A stretch of 64,000 nt of DNA. It comes from Chara braunii. Taxonomy: Eukaryota > Streptophyta > Charophyceae > Charales > Characeae. The notes below the pieces were generated by a model. That model was not told the origin of the DNA, ran no database searches, and saw only the letters and a program-made list of their open reading frames with translations. Made by a program: the position numbers and the translations under genes. Positions within the stretch are counted from its first letter, which is position 1. Each line of letters opens with the position of its first letter. Below are positions 32,969 through 44,040 of the stretch, in pieces. The stretch is taken from the NCBI GenBank assembly GCA_003427395.1, contig BFEA01000520.1, positions 698,428-762,427 on the forward strand, written 5' to 3'.

Positions 32969-33754
32969 ATGAGTGAAGAGGATGGACATAGGGGACGGAA
33001 CCTCACAGAGTGGGAAAAGGAGCACGTAATAATTATCTTAAGTGGTTGCGACAAGGCTATAGCCTTTGATGACTCAAAGCGGGGGAGTATAGACCCAAGA
33101 TATGCCAAGCCCACGAGAATTTATACCATCCCTCACGTGCCATGTAAAGATAGACCCCCGTGGAAGTACACGCAGAAGGAGAAGGAGGAAATAGCCGCCT
33201 TCATAAAAGAGAAAATCATGACATTCGTGGTCGAGCCATGCGAGAGTGCCTATGCGAACAAATGGTTTTTTATTTGGAAGGGAGGTAGCAATAAGCTTAG
33301 ACGGATCCAAGAACTTCAAAGAAGAAATGTTGTCACCATCCGAGATGTCGGATCCATACCCGAGGCGGATCTCCTATCGGAAGGAGCGGCGGGGCGATCC
33401 ATCTACTCTATCTGTGACCTTTTTGGGGGATATGATGAGATCCCCCTTGATTATCGTGATAGACACATGACGGGTATGCACAGTCCGTTAGGTCTAGTAC
33501 AAATGATGGTTGTGCCAATGGGATGGACCAATGGAGTCGCCGGATTTCAAAGGGCGATGATCGCAGTCCTCAAGGAATTCATCGCGGAGAAAGTGGACGT
33601 TTTCTTGGACGACTTTCCGATCAAAGGTCCGGTATGGAAGGACGAAACAGAGGTTTTTCCGGGGGTGAGAAAATTTGTGGTAGATCACATGATAGACGTG
33701 GAGACGGTCCTCAGGAAGTTGGACAACGCTGAACGTTACCGTCAGTGGGACTAA
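32969..33754 (+). pseudogene. pol: Reverse transcriptase, element B
   Basis: The 261-aa frame carries LRRIQELQRRNVVTIRDVGS, CDLFGGYDEIPLD (149-161), VVPMGWTNGVAGFQRAM (181-197) and VFLDDFPIKGP (211-221). The F-L-D-D catalytic box is a natural YxDD variant. W-T-N-G-V-A and K-G-P match element A, placing both in one RT lineage. The frame ends by a shift near 33735, where the alternative frame continues VTVSGTKSRWAVSS. Confidence 0.93.
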
Positions 33755-34013
33755 GAGCCGGTGGGCGGTCTCCTCTATCAGGATATTGGGGTTCATATGC
33801 GACAAGGACGGAAGAAGACCGGATCCCGCTAAGCTGGAGAAGTTGATCTTGTGGTCGTCCCCCCTGAAATCAATCACTGAGGTACGATAATTTCTAGGGG
33901 TTGTGGGCTATTGGCACATCTTTATAAAGACCTACAATGACAAACCAGAGCCCCTCCGGACGTTTCTCCGTAGAATTGAGAAGTAAGATTGGGGAGGGGA
34001 CCAGGAAAAAGCA
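33738..34013 (+). pseudogene. pol: RT connection region, element B
   Basis: In the new frame the sequence reads ILGFICDKDGRRPDPAKLEK, then FLGVVGYWHIFIKTYN and EPLRTFLRRIEK, with two in-frame stops. It corresponds to the same region of element A (LGFRCFSKGRSPDPKKI; FWRIFIPHFAILAEPLRE). Confidence 0.8.
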
Positions 34014-34460
34014 ATGGAAACCCTCAAGGAGGAATTCCGTGAGGGAGGCCAAGTGATATGGGTGCCCTCCTTTGATGATGAAGAACATAGGTCGTTCATA
34101 GTATCGACAGATGTTGGGCCTTTTTCGGTAGGAGGGTTCCTGTCTCAAAAGGACAAAGAAGGGAAGGAGCGGCCTTTAAGGTTTGAGAGTAGGGCGCTCA
34201 ACACTACGGAGAAAAACTACATTCAATTCAAGAAGGAAGTATTAGGAGTGTTGCACTGTCCGAAGACCTTTAGGCATTACATTTATGGAAGGAAATTCCT
34301 CCTTCGGGTAGACCCGACGGCGGTGGCGGCTGTGCTTCAGAAAGACTTTTCCCTAAAGGACCCAATGATAGCTCAATGGATGATCCACATCAGGCTATAT
34401 AACTACAGGGTGGAAAGAATCTCGGGGGCTAAGAACCAAGTAACGGATGGGTTGTCCTGA
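34014..34460 (+). pseudogene. pol: RNase H, element B
   Basis: The 148-aa frame includes FIVSTDVGPFSVGGFLSQ, KERPLRFESRALNTTEKNY, FKKEVLGVLHCPKTFRHYIY, LLRVDPTAV and GAKNQVTDGLS. The second catalytic Asp position and the terminal D-G-L-S are recognisable. It ends at an in-frame TGA and is followed in the same frame by the integrase region. Confidence 0.88.
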
Positions 34461-34490
34461 ATTTCGATCCGAGAAGAGCACCACTCGAGG

Positions 34491-35354
34491 TTGGAGGAAG
34501 AAGGTCACTCAATGGCCAAGGGCAATACCATGGGCATCGCAACGAATAGGGTGGTGTCAGAATCTGTTCCCAATGAAAGCATGAGCGAAGGCTCGGAGGT
34601 GTTCTTAGCCAACGTTTTTGACGGGAAATATTGGGATATTGGACTGTACTTAACCGGTAGGCAAGAAGGGACCGAGGTCGTGAGGAAAGAAGCTCTCGGG
34701 TACTGTTTGAAAGGGGGACACCTTTTTGTAAGACCCACTAAGTTGGCAATGCCCATGAGGGTACTCTGTGATCCGGAGGAGAGGAAAACATTTATAGAGG
34801 AATTGCATGATGGGATTGTTCGCGGTCACCGAGGGGTGAAAGGGACATTCGACAAGGTTTGAAGGTTTTCTTGGTGGGATGGGCAATATAAGGAAATTGA
34901 AAAATATTGCACTACTTGCGATACGTGTCAAAAGAGGGCAGTAGTCCGCAACAAGGAACCCCTTTTTCCTTCTTTCCCTACCACGCCCGGGGAGAAGGTC
35001 CACGTGGATCTGATAACCATGCCAAAGGGAGAAGGGGGGTTGCGATACGTTATTAACACCCGTGATCTTCTGACGGGGTTTGTGGAAGCAAGGGCGATTA
35101 AAAAGAAAACTGCTGAAGAAATTGGTGACTTTCTGTTAGAATATATTGTTAGGTACGGATGCGTAGGGAAGATTGTCATAGATATGGGGTCCGAATTCAC
35201 GAACCAGAAGGTTAAAATGATATTAGAGAGGGCGGGAATCCAAGCGGCTTATACAACCACTTACCACCCCCAAAGCAACGCACCGGTAGAGCGAGAGCAT
35301 CAAACATTGATAGAAGCCTTAGCGAAATGGTGTAAGGGTCGGGAGACCCAATGA
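34491..35354 (+). pseudogene. pol: Integrase zinc-binding and catalytic core, element B
   Basis: One frame with a TGA at 34860-34862. The zinc finger is split by it: ELHDGIVRGHRGV holds both His, and YCTTCDTCQKR holds the Cys pair. The core has VDLITM (first Asp), IVIDMGSEFTN (second) and NAPVEREHQTL (Glu), with 35 residues between the second Asp and the Glu. It ends at a TGA at 35352-35354. Confidence 0.9.
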
Positions 35355-35390
35355 CCACAGTTTCTGAGGTATGTCGTTTGGACGGATAAC

Positions 35391-36241
35391 GTGACGGTCA
35401 AATCAAGCACGGGGTGCCCCCCTTACACACTGTGGTTTGGCCGGCATTGCCCTTTACCTATCGAATTTCATATGGACACTTGGACAAGTGTCTCATGGAA
35501 AACCAATATGACAAGGGGCGAACTATTAGCAGCAAGGTTGCGGCAAATAGCTAAGAGTCTGGATGCGGGCATGATGGAGACAGCCCAAAACATTGAGAAG
35601 GAAAGAACGCAGGGGAAGGAAAGGTGGAATCGTAACTTGCGTGTTCGACACGAGCCAATTAAGGTTGGGGACCTCGTCCTAATGTATGACTCATCACTAA
35701 AAAATACATGAGCAAGAAAGCTAGCCAATTGTTGGATGGGGCCATTTCGGGTGCTTAGGCGGTTACATGGGGGAACCTACCTTCTCGCTAAATTAGACGG
35801 TGCCCGGTTAAGAGATCCTGTCACGGGAGCACGTCTGAGACTTTTTCGACGGAGAGAAGCTCTGGAAACAGACCCTAAAGGGAAAGGAAAGGTCGCGGTA
35901 CCCGCAGGAGGAACCATCTGTTGGGCGAGACCTCGAAACAAGGGTCGTTGCCAAAGGCTCCGAAGAAACGATATCAAATCCGAAGACCATCGTTGCCAAA
36001 AACATCAAGAAGGCAAAAGAGGCCGAGGGATGAGAACGAAGATGAGGATCGTATCCGAGATCGTCGAGTAAAGGAACGGAGGAGTGTGTCGCGGAAAGCC
36101 TTGAGAGCAAAGCGTGAGAGAGCAGAAAGGAAACGGAGGAGCGAACGACGAAAGAAAAGGATAAGGAGGAGAAGATGGGTGTGGGCTAATAGTCGGGCGG
36201 CTGCCTACCAGCCGAATACTCCTTTCTGCCCAAAAAAATAA
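35391..36241 (+). pseudogene. pol: Integrase C-terminal domain and basic tail, element B
   Basis: The frame contains GCPPYTLWFGRHCPLPIEFH, GKERWNRNLRVRHEPIKVGD, a TGA at 35709-35711, and then CWMGPFRVLRRLHGGTY, the GPF/Y motif. After a likely shift near 35920 a very basic tail (KRERAERKRRSERRKK) ends at 36241. There is no chromodomain, as in element A. Confidence 0.8.
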
Positions 36242-37456
36242 ATAAATTATGGTATGTTTTTTTTATCCTTGCATGTTTTGATGTAGAATGCGAGTGATTG
36301 GGGTCTTGAGGGGGATGTGGGGTCTTGGATCTATGTACTAACCATTGGACAAGCAAGGGCGACGACCCAGGAGGTGGTTACGAGCGGGGTCAAACGTGGA
36401 CGAAGAAGGAAATTTTGACGAAGCATTTGGGAGGAGGGAGAAGACAGTTGATGATGAGACAAAAAGAGGGAAAATCTTCAAGGAAGATAGTGCTGACTGG
36501 GAACGGCCACGAGGCTTGCTCAGGAGGTTATAGGGTCATAATTGATCCTAGGCACGAAACTACTCCATGCGAGGATGCAAGGTTTGGGTAAGGAACAGTC
36601 GAGGCCGATCGACACAACGCATGTACGATCGGCGCAATCGACCACGACGAGATCTCGACGGTGCGGTGTGTCCAGGTCGGACAGACGATAGGAACTGATT
36701 CGGTGCGAATGCATCCTGTGCAATCACCGCGGGGAGAAGGTTGCTACAGGATAATCCACTTCAAAAGCAATCGCTATGGTACAACGACAACTAAGACAAA
36801 TCTGCTCCGAGGGGATCAGCCAACATCGCCACAGCAGGGACGAAAGAAGGGTGGGGTCCATATGTTCAACACTCAGTCTGGTCTTGATGGGATGACGATG
36901 GTCACAGTATGCCCGTGTTTTTGCTGCAATAGGATCGACTGAGCAAAAAGTGGCGAGTTGTTTCAAAGATCGCAAGCTGGCTGAGTAGTGTTTTTGCAAG
37001 GGGGCGTGGCTGGATAGCCCTGGTCCTAGCCTTAACTGTCGACTTTTCAAGACATTGGTGGTAGAGAGGGGTGTGAGGTATGGTTGGTCTACGGTGGCTC
37101 CAAGCACGGTGGAAAATAGAAATGAGTTGAAGAGCAGGTGAAGCTCAATCCCGCCAGGACCTGCGAGAGGAAAAGGGGGGAGCCCTCCCCAAAGCTCATG
37201 GTAACCGTTAGCGTGGCAGCAGGAACGGAGAGCGAGCGCGCTGCCAAGTTCTTGATAACCGTCAACGGAGAGCGAACGCACTGGCCTGGGGGGGAAGGGC
37301 GAGTGCACTTGCGCTTCTTGGCAACCAACTAGGGGGGAATTTGTTTTTGAGAATGCACCTGCACCAGGAGTAAGGGACCACGCACACAAACATGAGGGAG
37401 TGGCCTTAAGTTGCGAACAAGGAGGTTGGGAAGGAGGGAAAATAGCAAGCAGACGA

Positions 37457-37722
37457 GGCAGGAAAAAGAGCGGAAGAGATCGCATCGAGGGAAGTGATTG
37501 GCAGCACGACGGAAGCAGAAGATCGATAGGAACTTCTGAGCGAAACAACTGAGACGGGAAAAACAATGGAAGAGATCACATCGAGGAAAGTGATTTGCAG
37601 CACGGCGGAAGCAGAGGATCGATAGGAACTTACGAACAAAACAGATGAGGCGGGAAAAAACAATGGAAGAGATCGCATCGAGGGAAGTTGTCGGCCGCAC
37701 ATCGGAAGAGGAGGATCGATGG
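37457..37722. repeat. About 95-bp tandem repeat, three units, in LTR B
   Basis: Each unit has GGAAGAGATCGCATCGAGG, AGTGATTGGCAGCACG(A/G)CGG and GATCGATAGGAACTT. The third unit is diverged and shortened. Long minus-strand frames through it are repeat translations. Confidence 0.85.
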
Positions 37723-38430
37723 GAGTCCGAGCAAGGGAGTGAGAGAGGATAAAAGAGTTTCGGAGGAGGGAAGAAGGGTTTTTTTTTGGGGGGTGAGGTG
37801 TTCGAAGCGCACGCTAGCGATCGCACAACAAGGGAGTCCGACGCTCGGCAGGAGAAGAACCCGTGGATGGACTTCGCCACGAGAACAGGGTGGTCGTGAG
37901 AAGGGAACTCGAAGCCGCGCCAGGGTCGGGCGAGAGCTGCCATAGGAGCAAGGAAGAGCGCCCGAGAGGGTTAGCGAGAGCTCAGCACTCGATGGAGTGA
38001 GGGTGCTTGCACGAGACGTACGGATGCTTCGCGTGGGCTTGCGCTCCGAGGAGAGGGCATCCGGTGGGTAAGGGGGACGGAGAAGGCGGAGTGCTGCGGG
38101 CTCAATGCATAAGGAGGTTGAGTAGGCGGAGTTAAGGGTGGGGAAAAAGACAGAGAATACAAGGAAGGAAGACGGGGAAGTTCGGTCCATAGCCAGGGGA
38201 GAAGGTAAGGGGCGCGATATTCACAGACGAGTCGGAGCCGATCGGAGCTCGATCGGGGCACGACGCCAGTGGCTCACTGCGCAAGACGGAGAATCGAGGG
38301 AGGGCAAGACTGGCACCAGTTGCAAATGACCTCGGTCCACGAACTTGTCAAGCTCCCACCAGAGGCGCTGAGCAAGTAAGCGAAATAAGCGGAGGAGTGA
38401 GAGAGCACGTAGGCAAGGAGAGTGAATACG

Positions 38431-38474
38431 AGCAGACCAGAGAGAAAGAGAGAGAGAGAGGGAGAAAGAGAGAG

Positions 38475-38516
<42 letters not shown>

Positions 38517-38709
38517 TAAGGCCTATATGGTGACCTCCTGTGATCGTGGTTGCAAAAATCGTTGCGGCCCGAGAGACTTCTAGCGTCGGAAGCCGCTAAT
38601 AACAGTCTCCTGTGGTATGTTTTGGGTTATGTATCTGGACTAATCTTTGCGAAAAGTGCATTGACAATGTGTTCACTCTGAGAAGACTGAAGTTTGCGCC
38701 AAAGGGAAC

Positions 38710-38800
<91 letters not shown>

Positions 38801-39120
38801 NNNNNNNNNNNNNNNNNNNNNNNNNNNNNNNNNNNNNNNNNNNNNNNNNNNNNNNNNNNNNNNNNNNNNNNNNNNNNNNNNNNNNNNNNNNNNNNNNNNN
38901 NNNNNNNNNNNNNNNNNNNNNNNNNNNNNNNNNNNNNNNNNNNNNNNNNNNNNNNNNNNNNNNNNNNNNNNNNNNNNNNNNNNNNNNNNNNNNNNNNNNN
39001 NNNNNNNNNNNNNNNNNNNNNNNNNNNNNNNNNNNNNNNNNNNNNNNNNNNNNNNNNNNNNNNNNNNNNNNNNNNNNNNNNNNNNNNNNNNNNNNNNNNN
39101 NNNNNNNNNNNNNNNNNNNN

Positions 39121-39214
<94 letters not shown>

Positions 39215-39440
39215 GCCTATATGGTGACCTCCTGTGATCGTGGTTGCAAAAATCACTGCCGCACGGGAGACTTCTAGCGCCCGAAGTCGTTAATGACAGT
39301 CTCCTGACGTATGTTTTGGGTTATATATTTGGACTAATCCTTGCAAAAAGTGCATTGGCAATGTGTTCACTCTGAGAAGACTGAAGTTTGCGATAGAGGA
39401 AACGGGAAAGAGAGAGAGAGCGAGAGAGAGAGAGAGAGAG
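38431..39440. repeat. (GA)n tracts alternating with a duplicated ~190-bp block
   Basis: A block starting GCCTATATGGTGACCTCCTG and ending CACTCTGAGAAGACTGAAG occurs at ~38519-38697 and again at ~39215-39388. Each copy is followed by an (AG)n tract, and a short GATA tract lies at ~38479-38504. The microsatellite therefore appears as part of a tandem unit. The right LTR B copy ends in the complementary CT tract at ~63905-64000. Confidence 0.85.
38801..39120. other. Assembly gap of 320 N
   Basis: N bases inside an (AG)n tract. True length and content are unknown, and more copies of the ~190-bp block could be hidden here. Confidence 0.99.
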
Positions 39441-40589
39441 AAATCGAGTGAGAGTGAAGAGAAAGAAAGAGAGGGAGTGAGAGCGAAGAGAAAGAAAGAG
39501 AGGGAGGGAGAGACAGAGAGAGACGGGGAGGGAGGAAAAGCAAGAGAGGAAGGAAAAAATAGAAAGAGAAAGAAAAAGAGTGAGAGAAGGGGAGCAAGAG
39601 GGAAAGGGAGAGGGGGTTCGGGAACGAGCGGGGGCCTCGAGCGTGGGTCTGCTAGCGAGGTGTCGGGGACAAGACGAGTTTGTGGCGAAGCGGATGGGCA
39701 GGCGAACTGTCGCGGGTGGAAAATTCTCATTTTCTTTTTGGTGCCGCTTTCCTGTTGTTGTTTTTTTAGCTTGTTGCTTTCCATAGGAGGATCAATAACT
39801 TTTCGCAATTGTCTAAGAAAATACGGTTCGCTAAGTCCGAAGTCAGACAACTACGTTCAGGCGGCATTAAGTTTCGTTGCTTTTCCTTCCGGTCGATCTG
39901 TGGGCTCCTACGTAAGAATATTGATCGATGCTTTCCCGAGAAGAGGGCAAACTGGTACGCCCGGGTTGTTCCCGTTGTGCGGGCCTTTTCTTTCATCTAT
40001 GTCTGGTCGGGTCGTCGGGCGAGGAGCTAGCAGCTTGCCTAAGTCAAGGGGAACAGTCTTGTCGTTCTTGAAAGAGGCAGAATGGGGAGGCAAAGAGGGA
40101 AAGCAAAAGGAAACCGACAAAAATAAAGGGGCACAAGTCAACCACTGCTAAACCACGAGCGACATGGTCCGCACGACGGTAGCAAAAAGGCTGGCTAGGT
40201 TTGGAGGCCGTTTGTCAGCTTGGGACTAGCGGAAAAAGGGGGGAGGGGTAAATAAGGAGGTATTGACTAACAGGGCTTGAGGATCCTTGGGAGGGTAGCT
40301 GGGAGGTCGTAGCGCACACGAAACGTGTCCGGTGCCAGGCTCAACGTTTGCCGAAGTCGGGCCTCAATGTCAAGCGGCAAGGAAGCCCCAACGGACACCA
40401 TGCACCAGCGCCTATACCACCTCTAAACCACACCGGACCATTCAATTTCTATCTGTCATACAAATACGACCCCAAAAATATAACGGCGAAGTCCTTAGTC
40501 ACCACGCCGTCAAAGTCGATCGGCGATCGCTTAGTCACACCATCCTCTGATCACCAAAAAAAATATTCTCGCCACGTCGTAATATAGGC

Positions 40590-40790
40590 AGCACAAGCTG
40601 CACAACCCCACTGAAAGTGATGCTGCCACCGTGCCAAAAAAAATGGCAGCACTTCCCCACTAACAGTGCCGCTGATGTCATGCCAAAAAAATGGCAGCAC
40701 TTCCCCTTAGAAAGGCCTTGATGTCGGCGCACCGCCAGTCAGGCAGCATCTCCCTACTGAAAGTGTTGTTGTCGTAGCCTTACGGCCGCA
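40590..40790. repeat. About 54-bp minisatellite with small hairpins (repeat C)
   Basis: About three units of GAAAGTGCTGCTGCCGCCG, TGCC(A)nTGGCA and GCAGCACTTCCCC. The TGCCA/TGGCA arms around an A-run form a short hairpin in each unit. The counterpart is at ~52590-52760. Confidence 0.75.
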
Positions 40791-41107
40791 GCACCTGCCA
40801 GACGCACGGTGCACGCACAAGGATGGGCAAAAAAACTCCCAACCCTCAGCTATGGCTGGCTTCCATCTCCCCCTCCAACTCTTTGCAGACCTCCACTCTC
40901 CTCCACCAGCAGACCACCACTCCACCAGCAGCATCTCCCTTCCACCAGCACCAGCACTCAAATGCAACAGCAAGCTAGCACTCAACGAGTGAAAGTTTCT
41001 GCAACACTACCACATTTGTGAGGCTGTTGGGTGGAATGTTGACTTTTATAGTCAGTCGATGGTTGTGGGCAGCTGCTTTGCCCTCAGCCAGAATTCATAA
41101 CTCGCCT

Positions 41108-41139
41108 TAGCCCTTGATCTGAGCCGCGATCAAGGGCTA
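41108..41139. other. 12-bp-stem hairpin in repeat C
   Basis: TAGCCCTTGATC and GATCAAGGGCTA are perfect inverted arms around an 8-base loop. Copy 2 has a weaker version at ~53096. About 10 bases on, GGTTCCCCTATGGGAACC makes a second hairpin. Confidence 0.7.
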
Positions 41140-41688
41140 GGAACCTTGAGGTTCCCCTATGGGAACCAAGATCCGGGATACCTTGAAGCATCAGGCCTTT
41201 CTTTTAGGCCACATGCTTCTGAAGATGGTTGTATTCAACCATTTGCTGCAACCTGTTCAAAATGAACAGTTGCAGTATTTTCCTCCTGCTAGAAACTTCC
41301 ACCCCCTACATCAATGCCATACTCGCGGCCACATACGTGGTTGTTGCTTTTTTTTCCCTCCTTTTCTTTTATTCCCCTGTTCCCCCCTTTATTTCTCTGT
41401 GCAAGGGGCAACTCACCGTTCAAAACGAACGGCCACCCTCTCCTCTCAGTCATTTCACATAGTCGAACTACAGTCAAGCTCAATAGGGTCTTCATTCTCC
41501 CCTCCCACATCTGTATCTGGCACATTTGGAGCACTGAATTCAAGTGCTTCACCGAATGGTTGTAGCCCCTTTAAAAGACGAGCGTGCACAGTTTTTCATA
41601 AACCAGAAAACAAAAAAAATGAATAAATAAGAAAACCTAGGCTACCAGTTGTCCGATTGCCGGTTGTCCTAGCCGGACATCCTGTGTG

Positions 41689-41714
41689 GAGTTGTCCGGG
41701 ATCCCGGACAACTC
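41689..41714. other. Perfect 26-bp palindrome near the left end of D
   Basis: GAGTTGTCCGGGA is followed immediately by its reverse complement. Related palindromes TGTCCGATCGGACA (~44269-44282) and CCCGGACGTCCGGG (44303-44316) lie near the right end. Confidence 0.9.
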
Positions 41715-41843
41715 ATTTTTTCAAATTTGGGAGGCCAAAAAAAAAAAAAAAGGGTCTGTGTCGCGCACCACCAAGGGACCCCACAAAATGAATTTAAGGT
41801 CATTTGGAGCAAAAAACCAAAAAAGGAAAACGGTGGTGGGGGT

Positions 41844-41918
<75 letters not shown>

Positions 41919-41927
41919 AAAAAAAAA

Positions 41928-41966
<39 letters not shown>
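41844..41966. repeat. Poly(G) tract interrupted by ten A
   Basis: Almost uninterrupted G for ~74 bases, A10 at 41918-41927, then G39. The run length may be unreliable in sequencing. It gives spurious glycine or proline frames on both strands. Confidence 0.95.
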
Positions 41967-41967
<1 letters not shown>

Positions 41968-41989
41968 ATGTGTGCAAGCCACGCACACA

Positions 41990-42135
41990 GAATCAATCGA
42001 TCAATCCATCAATCAATCCTTCAATCCGAATCCAATCAACAGATTGGATTGGATCTCGAAAATCCAATCGATCGATTGGATTTTCAATATCCAATCCAAT
42101 CTGTTGATTGATTGGATTCGGATTGAAGGATTGGC

Positions 42136-42166
<31 letters not shown>

Positions 42167-42889
42167 CAACGGATAGAGAAGTGTAGAGGATGAAGAAAAG
42201 GACAATGGCGAGAAGGGGACGTGGCGGCTCGAGTGAGTGGAAATGGCGATGCGGCGACGACAGAGGGTGATGACGTGGACAATGATAAAAGGGATGAGGA
42301 GGAGGAGGAGCGGACGGGGGGGGGGGCGAGCAGGAGGAGGACGACGACGGCGGCGGCGACGAAGAAGAAGAGGTAGAAGAGGAGGACGACGACGGCGGCG
42401 GCGACGAAGAAGAAGAGGTAGAAGAGGAGGACGACGAAGAGGCGGAGGAAGAGGAGGAAGAGGAGAAGGAGAAGGAGAGGAGGAGGAGCGAACGGGGGGT
42501 TGGCGAGGAGGAGGAGGACGATGACGACGACGGCGACGAAGAACAAGAGGTAGAAGAGGAGGACGACGAAGAGGCGGAGGAAGAGGGGGAAGAGGAGAAG
42601 GAGAAGGAGAAGGAGAAGGAGAGGAGGAGGAGGAGCGGACGGAGGGTGGGCGAGGAGGAGGAGGAGGACGACGACGACGGTGATGAAGAAGAAGAGGTAG
42701 AAGAGGAGGACGACGAAGAGGGAGATGAAGAGGAGAAGGAGAAGGAGAAGGAAAAGGAGGAGAAGAGAAGGAGAAGGAGAAGCAGGAGGATGACGAAGAA
42801 GAAGAAGAAAAAGACGAAGAAGATGAGGAGGACGACGAAGAAGAAAAGAACGGTTAAGAAGAGGAGCGGTGCAAGTCGGAGTTAATGAT

Positions 42890-42920
<31 letters not shown>

Positions 42921-43200
42921 GGGGGAGGAACAGTGCAAGTACGACTTCGACTGTTCCTCCCACCATCTTTTTTTTTTAATCAATCAATCAATCACCCAAT
43001 CCTTCAATCCGAATCCAATCAACAGATTGGATTGAATCTTGAAAATCCAATCGAATCTGTTGATTGGTTTTGGATTGAAGGATTGCTTGATCGATTGTAT
43101 TTTCAAGATCCAATCCAATCTGTTGATTGGATTCGGATTGAAGGATTGGTTGATTAATTGATTGATTGATTGATTGATTGATTTTTTTTTTTTTTTTTAA
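41990..43200. repeat. Two AATC/GATT palindromes flanking GA/GAC simple sequence
   Basis: Each palindrome begins with TCAATCAATC repeats, continues CCGAATCCAATCAACAGATT, and returns as the reverse complement ending in ATTGATTG repeats (first centred at ~42072, second near 43060). Between them, 42185-42880 is (GA/GAC)-rich, and A and T runs border the second copy. Long frames here are low-complexity. Confidence 0.8.
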
Positions 43201-44040
43201 TCATTCATTAACTCCTCTTAAAGGGGGAGTGCTCTTAAATTCAATGACGAAATGTGATTTCTACTTGTTGTTCTGATGACGACAAGTCGCACATGTTTTT
43301 TAAAAAAAAACTAAGGAGGAGGAGGAGAAGGAGGAAGAAGAAGAGGACAAGGACGACGAGGAGGAGGATGGCGATGACGAAGAAGAAGAGGAGGAGGAGG
43401 GCGAGGAGGGGAACAAGACGACGAAAATAATGGACAACACTGATGAGGAGGAGGTGGAGGACTAGGAGGAGAAAGAAGATGATGATGATGAGGAGGAGGA
43501 GGACGATGGCGACGACCAAGAATAAGAAGACGAGGAGGAGGAGGAGGAGGAAGAAGGAGAAAAGGAGGACAAGGATGGCGAGGAGGAGGAGGGCGGCGGT
43601 GAAGAAGAAGAAGAGGAGGACGAGGAGGACGAGGAGGAGGACGAGGAGGACGGGGGCGATGGACGACGTCGACGAGGAGGACGGGGGCGATGGACGACGT
43701 CGACGAGGAGTAGGTAGAGGACTAGGAGGAGGGAGAAGATGAGGAGGCGGAGGAGGAGGAGAAAGGGGAGGAGGAGAAAGTGGACGGAAAGGAGGAGGAG
43801 GAGGAGGAAAAAAAGATGGAGGGAAAGGAGGAAGGGGAGGATGAGGAAGAGGAGGGAAAGGAGGAGGAAGAGGAGAAAGAAGAGAGAAACACGGAGGATG
43901 AGGAGGGTACGCACCTGCTGCTTGCATGGAGGATGAGAGAGACATGGAGGAAGAGGAGGCCCAATGGCGACGCGGCAACGTCCAACTCCCGCGACGTGCC
44001 CAAGTCACGCACAAGCGGAAGGCACAACAGAATTTGAATT
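43201..44040. repeat. GGA/GAC-rich simple sequence in D
   Basis: Purine triplets dominate from ~43312 to 43960, including a duplicated GACGGGGGCGATGGACGACG at ~43649 and ~43680. No gene. Confidence 0.85.

Larger units (their letters stand above)
23513..40397 (+). mobile_element. Ty3-type LTR retrotransposon B (body and 3' LTR)
   Basis: Order on the plus strand: leader ORF (23513), two pre-gag domain units (24628-25398), a repeated module array (~25640-29440), gag (30203), nucleocapsid, protease (32078), RT (32969), RNase H (34014), integrase (34491-36241) and an LTR ending ACGGACA at 40397. It is related to element A in gag-pol layout and RT/IN motifs but is clearly another family: the LTRs are unrelated and the protein identity is low. 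It is GC-richer than A. Many in-frame stops and shifts show it is dead. No 5' LTR lies beside it; the matching LTR with primer-binding site is at 62920-64000. Confidence 0.88.
36316..40397 (+). repeat. LTR B, left copy (3' LTR of element B)
   Basis: The 3' end is firm: GGAAGCCCCAACGGACA at 40397 matches, in inverted orientation, the sequence next to the primer-binding site at 62945. The last ~1 kb matches 62945-64000 inverted. The 5' edge is inferred from an AGGGGGA tract (36309-36315) followed by TGTGGGG, giving ~4.1 kb including the gap. Contents include a 95-bp repeat, GA tracts and a purine-rich 3' third. Confidence 0.65.

Noticed and set aside
37329-38190. Serine/proline-rich minus-strand ORFs of up to 204 codons
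   Set aside because: They run through the 95-bp tandem repeat of LTR B on the opposite strand, with repeated peptide segments and no domain.
38612-39277. Long ORFs of alternating Arg-Glu or Leu-Ser
   Set aside because: They are translations of the (AG)n tract and pass through the N gap.
41669-42966. Polyglycine, polyproline and leucine-rich ORFs up to 317 codons
   Set aside because: They arise from poly(G) and GA/CT simple sequence in insertion D.
43241-44014. 257-codon minus-strand ORF with Leu/Ser/Pro runs
   Set aside because: Low-complexity translation of GGA/GAC triplets; no globular segment or known motif.
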